The notes beneath the pieces were generated by a model. That model had not been told where the DNA came from and made no database searches. It saw nothing but the letters and a program-made list of their open reading frames with translations. 5,182 nucleotides of DNA, from contig JBDSDH010000243.1 of NCBI GenBank assembly GCA_039920665.1, forward strand, positions 1 to 5,182, read 5' to 3'. Origin of the DNA: WLMZ01 sp039920665. Its GTDB lineage: Bacteria; Actinomycetota; Acidimicrobiia; Acidimicrobiales; Ilumatobacteraceae. Shown here one piece after another: positions 1-5,182 of the stretch (positions within the stretch are counted from its first letter, which is position 1; each line of letters starts with the position of its first letter). Both the position numbers and the translations under genes were made by a program.

Positions 1-850
1 TGTCCGATCGCTGACCGAGGAAGATCACGCCGTCGGCCCGGGCCGCCTCGATGTCGGCCGGGGTGACGCCATCTGCCTTGTCCGGCTCGAGCGGACCCAC
101 GACGACGACCCGCGCTCGGCTGCCCGCCGCGCGCAGCCGGTGCGCCATCTCGAAGAGTTCACGAACGCCCTTCTCCAGCACGAGCCGACCGACCACACCG
201 CAGATGACCTCGCCATCGGCGATGCCCCATTCGGCGCGAAGCTGGGAGCGGATGTTGTCGGGCAGCGCGTCTGGGTCGAAGCGTGACAGGTCGACGCCAT
301 TACCGAGCACCGTGACCCGCCCGGCCGGCACACGCAGACGGCGGACGAGCGTGTCCGCGTCCTCGGGGTTCTGTACCAGCTCACGGTCACTGAACGCAGC
401 GGCAAGGCGTTCCACGGCGTACACCGCCCATCGACGTCGGCGGGGATCGCCGGGTTGGGCGTAGAGGCCGTGCTGGGTATTGACGACGAGGGGCACCCGG
501 GCGACTCGCGCAGCGACGCGACCTAGAACCCCGGGCTTGGGATTGTGGGTGTGCACGATGTCGGGGCGCAGCGTCCGGAACTGGCGGATCAGCTCGGTGA
601 AGGCTTTGAGATCGCTGAGCACGTTGTTGGAGCGGGTGAAGTGACGGATTTCGACATGCGGCACGCCCATCGCGGTCAGGTTGGCGACGTGCTCGCCGGC
701 GGCAGACATCCCGATGACCTCGTAGCCGGCGCGCTGGAAGGCGAGCAGCTGTGGACCGAGTAGCCAGTCGAGGCTCATGTCCGTCGTGGTCACGTGGACG
801 AGTCGCGGGGTTCCTGGCCGCTTGGCGCCGATCGGGCGCGGCGCCGTCAT
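1..850 (-). CDS. Glycosyltransferase family 4 (GT-B fold), 3' end cut by window edge
   Basis: The 283 visible residues read as a retaining GT-B glycosyltransferase of family GT4, expected to transfer a sugar from a nucleotide donor to a lipid-linked or growing glycan at the cytoplasmic membrane face. In order: a first beta strand PRLVHVTTTD (about 15-24); RPDIVHTHNPKPG (about 95-107), the usual end of the N-terminal acceptor domain; NTQHGLY (124-130), matching the family 'T.HG' strand; LGNGVDLSRF (182-191), the interdomain linker motif; GRLVLEKG (221-228), whose Lys normally contacts the donor phosphate; then VVVVGPLE (248-255). The C-terminal E-x7-E region lies beyond the edge; about 90-110 residues are probably missing. 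The ATG at 850 was chosen because it overlaps the deacetylase stop as ATGA, implying coupled translation. There is no signal peptide. Donor and acceptor cannot be told. The family call is firm; the pathway is inferred from the neighbours. Confidence 0.92.
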   Translation of the reverse strand, partial: MTAPRPIGAKRPGTPRLVHVTTTDMSLDWLLGPQLLAFQRAGYEVIGMSAAGEHVANLTAMGVPHVEIRHFTRSNNVLSDLKAFTELIRQFRTLRPDIVHTHNPKPGVLGRVAARVARVPLVVNTQHGLYAQPGDPRRRRWAVYAVERLAAAFSDRELVQNPEDADTLVRRLRVPAGRVTVLGNGVDLSRFDPDALPDNIRSQLRAEWGIADGEVICGVVGRLVLEKGVRELFEMAHRLRAAGSRARVVVVGPLEPDKADGVTPADIEAARADGVIFLGQRSD

Positions 851-1656
851 CGGGTCGCGCCCCGGTAGCGCAGCGGACCGATCAGATCGCGCAGCGCGCC
901 GTCAAGGCGCATCCCACCACTGGCCTTGGACGCGAACGTCGCCGGATCGTCGCCGGCCTTCACCGGTGTGCGTCCGAGCCGGTGGAGATCGACCGAGCCG
1001 CAACGGTTGACACGGTTGCCGGCGACCGCAGCAGAACGGAACCGGCGCCGCACCTCGATCTCGGCGGCGGGCGAGCCGCCGACGGCCTTCGGGTAGGCGA
1101 AGTCGAGCGGCCGCGTGCCGACGTGGTGGCCGATGAGATCGATGGATCGATCGAGGTCGGCGGCGACGGAGGCGGCGTCGAGACGGTCGAGCAGTGCGTG
1201 GGAGTGGGTGTGGGAGCCGATCGTGATCGTGCCGGTCGAGGCCGCATCGCGCAGTGACGACCACGATGCCGGGGGAGCACCCCAGGGGAAGTCCTCACCG
1301 GCGTCGATGAAGTGCGTCGCGACGTACAACGTGGCGGGTAGCCCGTGGCGCACGAGCGCCGGCACGGCGTGCTCGGTGAAATCGCGCGTGCCGTCGTCAA
1401 AGGTGATCACCACAGCCGGCGATGCGTCGAGTCGGGACTCGCTCAGCTCAGCGAGCGCGGACTCGAGGCTGATGACCCGGTAACACTCGTCCAACACGGC
1501 CAGTTGCTCGTCGAACTCACCAGGGGAGAGATCGACGGCGCTCGCGCTGCCGCCACCGACGCGGTGGTAGATGAGCACGGTGATCCCGATCGGTGGCGAG
1601 AACAACCGGTCACGGATTCGGCTCGCGCGGGCGACGACGGAGTGCGCGATGCTCAC
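847..1656 (-). CDS. Polysaccharide deacetylase, NodB homology (CE4) domain
   Basis: A 269-residue carbohydrate esterase family 4 protein, expected to remove N- or O-acetyl groups from a sugar or glycan with a bound metal. Visible motifs: ITVLIYHRVG (25-34), the first core strand; motif 1 TFDDG (85-89), with catalytic-base and metal-binding Asp; motif 2 SHTHSH (148-153), with metal-ligand His149 and His153; motif 3 FAYPKAVGG (186-194), where most relatives have FAYPYG; and LHRLGRTPV (224-232) near the end. The frame stays open up to 1914, but the extra 86 residues are Arg-rich antisense-like sequence lying over the phosphatase gene. GTG at 1656 is preferred because it overlaps the phosphatase stop as GTGA, mirroring the junction downstream. 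With this start there is no signal peptide, unusual for enzymes acting on extracellular glycans, so a cytosolic sugar-nucleotide or lipid-linked substrate is possible. The family is certain; the substrate is unknown. Confidence 0.93.
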   Translation of the reverse strand: MSIAHSVVARASRIRDRLFSPPIGITVLIYHRVGGGSASAVDLSPGEFDEQLAVLDECYRVISLESALAELSESRLDASPAVVITFDDGTRDFTEHAVPALVRHGLPATLYVATHFIDAGEDFPWGAPPASWSSLRDAASTGTITIGSHTHSHALLDRLDAASVAADLDRSIDLIGHHVGTRPLDFAYPKAVGGSPAAEIEVRRRFRSAAVAGNRVNRCGSVDLHRLGRTPVKAGDDPATFASKASGGMRLDGALRDLIGPLRYRGATR

Positions 1657-2210
1657 CACAAACCAGCAGCGATCGTGTGAGTCATCTCGTCGATCTCGGC
1701 GAACACTCGGGCCCAGGTGGCCGGTGACTGTCCGGTGGGGTCGTCGACCTCGCCGACCGTCGAGGCGTCGAGGTAGTCGAGCCCGGTCGGACGCAGGGCC
1801 GCGGTGGCGCCGCCGAGCCACTCGTCGACCGACCGCGTGCCGCGCGTGTCGGCGGCGCGCACCCGCTCGGCTGCCTCGGGCAGCGTGAACGTGTGGGCGA
1901 ATGCCGTCGGCCACATCCCGACGATGGACACGACGTGCTGGCGTTCAGCGGTGAGAACGAGGTCTGCGGCCGAAATGCAATCAGTGCTCAGGCCACGGCT
2001 TCGATGGGCGCCGACGTCCACCCCGACGTCGGCGAGCAGGCGGACCGCACGATCCATTGCGGGTTCCCCGCCGGGCTTGAGGCCGGCTGTGCTGACGATG
2101 GCATCGATATCTCGCTCCGCGAAATGGCGTTGGAGCAGGCCGCCCATCAGCACCGACCGGGTTCGGTTGTGGGTACACACGCACAACACGCGTAAGGGCT
2201 CGGTCATCAT
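1653..2210 (-). CDS. Low-molecular-weight protein-tyrosine-phosphatase-like protein
   Basis: A 185-residue cytosolic protein of the LMW phosphatase/arsenate reductase fold. Near the N-terminus VLCVCTHNRTRS (8-19) contains the CX5R(S/T) phosphate loop with nucleophile Cys12, Arg18 and Ser19. Near the C-terminus EVDDPTGQ (154-161) carries the Asp-Pro expected to supply the general acid. It is longer than the usual 140-160 residues; the extra length is in the middle (about 105-150) and resembles an actinobacterial branch of the family. In capsule and exopolysaccharide loci such enzymes dephosphorylate a tyrosine kinase that controls polymer export (Wzb/Wzc pairs); that role is inferred here, as no kinase is visible. 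It is the first gene of a coupled unit with the deacetylase and glycosyltransferase. Three starts lie in a row (GTG 2213, ATG 2210, ATG 2207) without a Shine-Dalgarno; ATG 2210 suits a leaderless mRNA. A pure arsenate reductase is less likely in this setting. Confidence 0.88.
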   Translation of the reverse strand: MMTEPLRVLCVCTHNRTRSVLMGGLLQRHFAERDIDAIVSTAGLKPGGEPAMDRAVRLLADVGVDVGAHRSRGLSTDCISAADLVLTAERQHVVSIVGMWPTAFAHTFTLPEAAERVRAADTRGTRSVDEWLGGATAALRPTGLDYLDASTVGEVDDPTGQSPATWARVFAEIDEMTHTIAAGLW

Positions 2211-2247
2211 CACAGATGCTACGGGCTGGGTACTACGGTCGAGTGGA
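2211..2247. promoter_or_regulatory. Compact divergent promoter region between two glycan operons
   Basis: Only 37 bases separate the phosphatase start (minus strand) from the aminotransferase start (plus strand). On the minus strand TAGCAT (2221-2216) fits the TANNNT -10 pattern and ends 5 bases before the ATG at 2210. On the plus strand TACGGT (2234-2239) fits the same pattern and ends 8 bases before the ATG at 2248. Neither has a convincing -35 element or a good Shine-Dalgarno, which is compatible with leaderless transcripts common in actinobacteria. TANNNT is a short pattern that arises by chance, so the exact boxes are tentative. The need for divergent initiation in or near this gap is better supported by gene layout than by the motifs. 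Confidence 0.4.
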
Positions 2248-3381
2248 ATGACCGCCCCATGGAAGATCTACCTGTCGCCTCCCGAGGTGGGGCCGATCGA
2301 ACGCGAGCTCCTGCTGAACGCGTTTGACTCGAACTGGATCGCCCCGGCGGGGCCGGATCTCGACGCGTTCGAGGCGGAACTAGCGGCCATCACCGGTGCA
2401 TCGGCCGTCGCAGCGCTGTCGAGCGGAACCGCCGGTCTCCACCTCGCCCTGCTCGCCGTTGGTGTGCAAGCGGGCGACGACGTGCTCGTCAGTTCGCTCA
2501 CGTTCGCTGCGAGTGCCTTTGCGGCTATCTACATCCGGGCGCGCCCGTGCTTCGTCGACTCGGAGGCGGCCAGCTGGCACATCGACCCCGACCTGCTGGA
2601 GCAGGAGCTCGCCGAGCGCGCGCGTAGCGGCCGGCTGCCCGGCGCTGTCGTCTCCGTCGACCTCTACGGATCCGTCGCCGACGGTGAGCGACTGATGGCG
2701 ATCTGCGCGACCTACGACGTGCCGCTGATCGAAGACGCCGCAGAGGCGATCGGTGCGACGCGCAACGGCACGCCGGCCGGCCGCTTCGGCCGGGTGGCCG
2801 TACTGTCCTTCAACGGCAACAAGATGGTGACCACGAGCGGCGGCGGTGCGCTCGTGTCCGACGATCCCGCCGTGGTGGCGCGAGCACGGCACCTCGCCAC
2901 CCAGGCGCGGAGCCCAGCGCCCTGGTACGAACACGACGAGGTCGGCTTCAACTACCGGCTGAGCAATCTCAGCGCTGCCGTCGGCCGCGGGCAGCTGCGC
3001 ACGCTTCCGGATCGCATCGCCGGTCGCCGGCAAGTGCGTGAGACGTACGAGCGTCGCCTCGGCGCTGTACCCGGTTTCACGTTCCAGCAGATCCCCGACG
3101 GCGTCGAGCCGAACCACTGGTTGACGACAGTGCGCGTCGACCCGGACATGACGGGTATGACCCCGACCGAGGTCCTCGCCGCGCTCCACGAGCGCAGGAT
3201 CGAGGCCCGTCACGGCTTCAAGCCGATGCACCTCCAGCCGGTGTTTGCCGAGGCATCTGTCGTGGGTGGCGACGTGGCAGCTGACCTCTTCGCGACGACC
3301 GTGAGCCTGCCGTCTGGTTCGCGGCTCACCGAAGACGAAGTGGGGGAGATCTGCGACGTCATCCTGTCGTGTCGGCGGTAG
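2248..3381 (+). CDS. DegT/DnrJ/EryC1-family PLP-dependent sugar aminotransferase (PglE-like)
   Basis: A complete 377-residue cytosolic enzyme that would transfer an amino group, usually from glutamate, to a 4-keto (or 3-keto) nucleotide sugar using PLP. Landmarks: IYLSPPEVGPIER (7-19) and NWIAPAGPDLDAFE (29-42), typical of the N-terminus; SSGTAGLHLAL (58-68), phosphate binding; VDLYG (137-141); IEDAAEAIGA (161-170), with Asp163 facing the pyridine nitrogen; SFNGNKMVTTSGGG (187-200), with Lys192 as Schiff-base lysine; GFNYRLSNLSAA (233-244); and KPMHLQPVF (325-333). The NGNK-TTSGGG and AEAIGA signatures match the UDP-4-amino-4,6-dideoxy-GlcNAc (bacillosamine) transaminases such as PglE, but substrate cannot be fixed from sequence. 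The usual partners, a 4,6-dehydratase and an acetyltransferase, are not in the window. The reading frame is open back to 1804, but that stretch is antisense to the phosphatase; ATG 2248 begins where homology begins. It is followed after 7 bases by a membrane-protein gene, probably cotranscribed. Confidence 0.94.
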   Translation: MTAPWKIYLSPPEVGPIERELLLNAFDSNWIAPAGPDLDAFEAELAAITGASAVAALSSGTAGLHLALLAVGVQAGDDVLVSSLTFAASAFAAIYIRARPCFVDSEAASWHIDPDLLEQELAERARSGRLPGAVVSVDLYGSVADGERLMAICATYDVPLIEDAAEAIGATRNGTPAGRFGRVAVLSFNGNKMVTTSGGGALVSDDPAVVARARHLATQARSPAPWYEHDEVGFNYRLSNLSAAVGRGQLRTLPDRIAGRRQVRETYERRLGAVPGFTFQQIPDGVEPNHWLTTVRVDPDMTGMTPTEVLAALHERRIEARHGFKPMHLQPVFAEASVVGGDVAADLFATTVSLPSGSRLTEDEVGEICDVILSCRR

Positions 3382-3388
3382 ATCGGTC

Positions 3389-4063
3389 ATGACTCGCGCG
3401 GCCCACCGCCTGTGGCGTTCGGCCGCGGGCCTGCTGATCGGTTCCGCTGTCGCCTGGCAGAGCTGGGACGCCTCGTCGCTCGGGGAGCCGTCGCGCCGTT
3501 GGGCCGTGATCGCCCTACTCATCGTTTCGGTGGTGGGCGCCGACCTGTTGCCGGACAACCTCGTCGCATTGCCGATCGCCGGCCACCTCACGGCGGTCCT
3601 GATCATCGCACTGGCGGCGATGTACGGTTGCGTGCCCGAGACCGACCACTTCTCCGTGATCGCACTGGTCCTGTTCACAGGACTCGTCATCGAAATGACC
3701 ACTCGGCGGACGATGCCGCTGGTGTGGTTCGCGGCTGCCGGTGGCTTGGTGCTGTGGGCGGGCGTGTACGGGGCGACGGGCCGTGAGCGCGCCCTCGTCG
3801 GTGCGTTGTTTGCGCTGTGGCCGCCCGTGCTGCTCGGGCTCGTCGTGCGACTCGCGAGCCCCGTCCGGGTCAGTAGCCGACTCGTCTGCGTGGCCATCGT
3901 GGCGGTCGGTGGGGTCGCAACGCTCGTCGTCTCGCGGACTGGAGCACTGCACAATGGCATCCGCCCTGCACTCGAGAGCGCTGCGATCGCGGCCGTGGCG
4001 TCAGCGATCGTCGCAGTCGTCCTGGTCCGTTTCACGCCGCTCGAACACGCCCAGCCGTCGTAG
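3389..4063 (+). CDS. Polytopic membrane protein of unknown function
   Basis: A 224-residue very hydrophobic protein that I do not recognise. About eight membrane segments can be drawn by eye: roughly 9-24, 38-54, 62-80, 87-103, 109-129, 135-153, 164-182 and 195-214. Basic stretches TTRR (104-107) and RLASPVRVSSR (154-164) would face the cytoplasm, placing both termini inside; acidic VPETDH (82-87) would lie outside. No transporter, flippase, polymerase or acyltransferase signature is evident, and no large periplasmic loop like that of O-antigen ligases/polymerases is present. ATG 3389 lies 7 bases after the aminotransferase stop, with only a weak ribosome binding site, so the two are probably one operon and translation may depend on the upstream gene. 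The context suggests a role in membrane steps of glycan assembly, but this is guilt by association only. The coding call is supported by coherent hydrophobic periodicity; antisense frames here lack any recognisable domain. Confidence 0.8.
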   Translation: MTRAAHRLWRSAAGLLIGSAVAWQSWDASSLGEPSRRWAVIALLIVSVVGADLLPDNLVALPIAGHLTAVLIIALAAMYGCVPETDHFSVIALVLFTGLVIEMTTRRTMPLVWFAAAGGLVLWAGVYGATGRERALVGALFALWPPVLLGLVVRLASPVRVSSRLVCVAIVAVGGVATLVVSRTGALHNGIRPALESAAIAAVASAIVAVVLVRFTPLEHAQPS

Positions 4064-4139
4064 CCCGCTGTGGCTGTGATGGATGGCTCCGGATCGAGGA
4101 TGAACTCCCGACCACCGAGATCGAGCTCTCGCTGCGGCT

Positions 4140-4163
4140 GTCGATGTCGATGTCGATGTCGAT
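4140..4163. repeat. GTCGAT hexamer, four perfect tandem copies
   Basis: Four uninterrupted copies of GTCGAT fill these 24 bases, followed by CTC and a further TCGATG at 4167-4172. The array lies in the spacer about 70 bases before the dehydrogenase start. As a short tandem repeat it may vary in copy number by replication slippage. Each unit contains TCGA, a self-complementary tetramer, so a protein-binding role is conceivable but unproven. Confidence 0.85.
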
Positions 4164-4174
4164 CTCTCGATGGT

Positions 4175-4187
4175 GCCAGAATCTGGC
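4175..4187. repeat. Small inverted repeat GCCAG-AAT-CTGGC, possible operator half-sites
   Basis: Perfect 5-base arms around a 3-base centre, 43 bases before the dehydrogenase start. It could be an operator for a dimeric repressor such as the TetR-type regulators that often control fatty-acid catabolism genes, or a minor hairpin. It is short enough to be chance, and no regulator gene is visible. Confidence 0.3.
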
Positions 4188-4219
4188 TGACGTCTCAGTG
4201 AGAACAACGAGTCAGGGGC

Positions 4220-4225
4220 GGGGAG
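4220..4225 (+). promoter_or_regulatory. Ribosome binding site of the acyl-CoA dehydrogenase
   Basis: GGGGAG, complementary to the 3' end of 16S rRNA, ends 5 bases before the ATG at 4231. It fixes that start and contrasts with the other genes here, which have poor or no Shine-Dalgarno sequences. Confidence 0.75.
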
Positions 4226-4230
4226 CACAG

Positions 4231-5182
4231 ATGGACTTCGCAATGTCCGAGCAGATGACCACCGTTCTCGACATGGTCGCCGACTTCATGGATCGCGAGG
4301 TGATTCCGCTCGAGGGCGAGATGCTCCACGGTGATCCCGCCGCGCTCGATCAGCGTGTGCGCGCCTTGCAGGACAAGGTCCGCCAGATGGGGGTCTGGGC
4401 GCCGAACCACCCGGTTGAGTTCGGCGGGCTCGGACTGAGCATGGTCGACCATGGCTTGCTCAGCGAGGCACTCGGTCGCAGTCCGCTCGGCCATCTCGTG
4501 TTCGGCACGCAAGCGCCCGATGCCGGCAACGTCGAGATCCTCCACATGCATGCCAGCGACGAACAACGAGAGCGATATCTGCGTCCGCTGGTGGCCGGCG
4601 AGATCCGCAGTTGCTTCTCGATGACCGAGCCGGAGACGGCCGGTTCGAATCCGCTGCTGCTCGAAACCACGGCGGTCGAGGACGGCAACGAGTTCGTGAT
4701 CAGGGGCCAGAAATGGTTCACCAGCTCGGCCGACGGCGCAGCCTTTGCGATCGTCATGGCGGTCACGGACCCGGACGCCCCTCCCTATTCACGTTCCAGC
4801 CTGATCATCGTTCCGACCGACACACCCGGTTTCAATCTGGTGCGCAACATCAGCGTGATGGGTCACGCCGGATCCGGTCACGCGAGCCACGGAGAAGTGA
4901 TCTACGAGGGATGTCGGGTGCCGACGAGCAATCTGCTCGGGCCGCGCGGCGGTGGCTTCATGATCGCCCAGGAACGGCTCGGGCCGGGTCGGATCCACCA
5001 CTGCATGCGTTGGCTGGGGATCGCCAGCCGGGCGTTCGACCTGATGTGCGAACGGGCCAACGCTCGAATCATCGACCCCAATGGTGAGACCCTGGCCGAC
5101 CGTCAGGTGATCCAACATTGGGTCGCCGAACTCGATGCTGAGATCCGCGGCGCCCGGCTCCAGACACTGCACGCGGCGTGGA
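4231..5182 (+). CDS. Acyl-CoA dehydrogenase, ACAD10/11-like, 3' end cut by window edge
   Basis: The 317 visible residues belong to the FAD-dependent acyl-CoA dehydrogenase family, which introduces an alpha-beta double bond in acyl-CoA thioesters in the cytosol. The N-terminal helical domain (1-125) includes WAPNHPVEFGGLGLS (56-70). The middle beta domain has CFSMTEPETAGSNP (128-141), which contacts FAD, and GQKWFTSSADGA (159-170). The C-terminal helical domain starts near 245 with ERLGPGRIHHCMRWLGIASR (248-267); the GRIHHCMR block and following MCERA are hallmarks I associate with the ACAD10/ACAD11 branch. Roughly 80-90 residues, including the usual catalytic Glu region of the family, are beyond the edge. 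ATG 4231 has a good ribosome binding site. It shares no evident function with the glycan genes and likely starts a separate catabolic unit. In some bacteria relatives are paired with an aminoglycoside-phosphotransferase-like kinase acting on 4-hydroxyacyl-CoA; whether such a gene follows cannot be seen. Confidence 0.95.
   Translation, partial: MDFAMSEQMTTVLDMVADFMDREVIPLEGEMLHGDPAALDQRVRALQDKVRQMGVWAPNHPVEFGGLGLSMVDHGLLSEALGRSPLGHLVFGTQAPDAGNVEILHMHASDEQRERYLRPLVAGEIRSCFSMTEPETAGSNPLLLETTAVEDGNEFVIRGQKWFTSSADGAAFAIVMAVTDPDAPPYSRSSLIIVPTDTPGFNLVRNISVMGHAGSGHASHGEVIYEGCRVPTSNLLGPRGGGFMIAQERLGPGRIHHCMRWLGIASRAFDLMCERANARIIDPNGETLADRQVIQHWVAELDAEIRGARLQTLHAAW

Larger units (their letters stand above)
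4064..4230. other. Intergenic spacer between the glycan locus and the acyl-CoA dehydrogenase gene
   Basis: The largest non-coding stretch of the window, 167 bases. It must hold the end of the aminotransferase/membrane-protein transcript and the promoter of the dehydrogenase. I see no GC-rich hairpin followed by a T run, so a classical intrinsic terminator is not supported. An 8-base inverted repeat, GAGATCGA (4117-4124) and TCGATCTC (4159-4166), flanks a 34-base loop and partly overlaps a hexamer repeat. No clear -35/-10 pair stands out. Confidence 0.7.

Noticed and set aside
751..1257. Plus-strand open frames over the deacetylase and glycosyltransferase genes
   Set aside because: No recognisable domain and fully antisense to genes with clear catalytic motifs.
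1657..1914. Longer 355-residue version of the deacetylase starting at 1914
   Set aside because: The extra 86 residues are Arg/His-rich, lack homology features and lie entirely over the phosphatase coding sequence. The GTGA overlap gives a natural start.
1804..2247. Upstream extension of the aminotransferase reading frame to give 525 residues
   Set aside because: The stretch is antisense to the phosphatase and has shadow-like composition. The family N-terminus begins right after ATG 2248.
2380..4035. A 551-residue minus-strand open frame
   Set aside because: It spans two well-supported plus-strand genes, shows no domain, and is the kind of long antisense frame that high GC content produces.
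4052..4076. CAGCC/GGCTG inverted repeat around the membrane-protein stop as an intrinsic terminator
   Set aside because: The arms are only 5 bases, the loop is 15 bases and no T-rich tract follows, so it does not support a terminator.
4195..4766. Minus-strand open frames over the dehydrogenase start
   Set aside because: They run opposite to a strongly conserved dehydrogenase with a good ribosome binding site, and have no motif of their own.

Overview
The window is high-GC DNA (GC-rich third codon positions, dense antisense open frames) with tightly packed genes. Its style suggests an Actinomycetota genome, perhaps of the Acidimicrobiia/Ilumatobacter kind. That placement is an inference from base composition, from the extended actinobacterial form of the low-molecular-weight phosphatase, and from possible TANNNT leaderless-type promoters. 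No marker gene confirms it.

Left part (1-2210, minus strand): a compact three-gene glycan unit read right to left. It encodes a low-molecular-weight protein-tyrosine-phosphatase-like protein, then a NodB-type polysaccharide deacetylase, then a GT-B family 4 glycosyltransferase that runs off the left edge. Both junctions are 4-base stop/start overlaps (GTGA and ATGA), so the three are almost certainly one mRNA with coupled translation.

Centre (2248-4063, plus strand): divergent from that unit across only about 37 bases lies a PLP-dependent DegT/DnrJ/EryC1 sugar aminotransferase that most resembles the PglE/bacillosamine type. Seven bases after its stop comes a 224-residue polytopic membrane protein of unknown function. 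Together the two transcription units look like part of a cell-surface polysaccharide or glycoconjugate locus. The aminotransferase would make an amino-sugar nucleotide, the glycosyltransferase would transfer a sugar, the deacetylase would remove acetyl groups from a sugar or glycan, and the phosphatase may regulate assembly.

Right part (4064-5182, plus strand): a 167-base spacer holds a GTCGAT hexamer repeated four times, a small GCCAG/CTGGC dyad and a clear ribosome binding site. It leads into an acyl-CoA dehydrogenase of the ACAD10/11-like group, truncated by the right edge. This gene belongs to fatty/hydroxy-acid catabolism and probably marks the end of the glycan locus.

Nothing in the window is clearly a mobile element, CRISPR array, RNA gene or defence system. 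The least explained elements are the membrane protein, the crowded divergent promoter region, the unusual P-loop of the phosphatase and the apparently cytosolic deacetylase.
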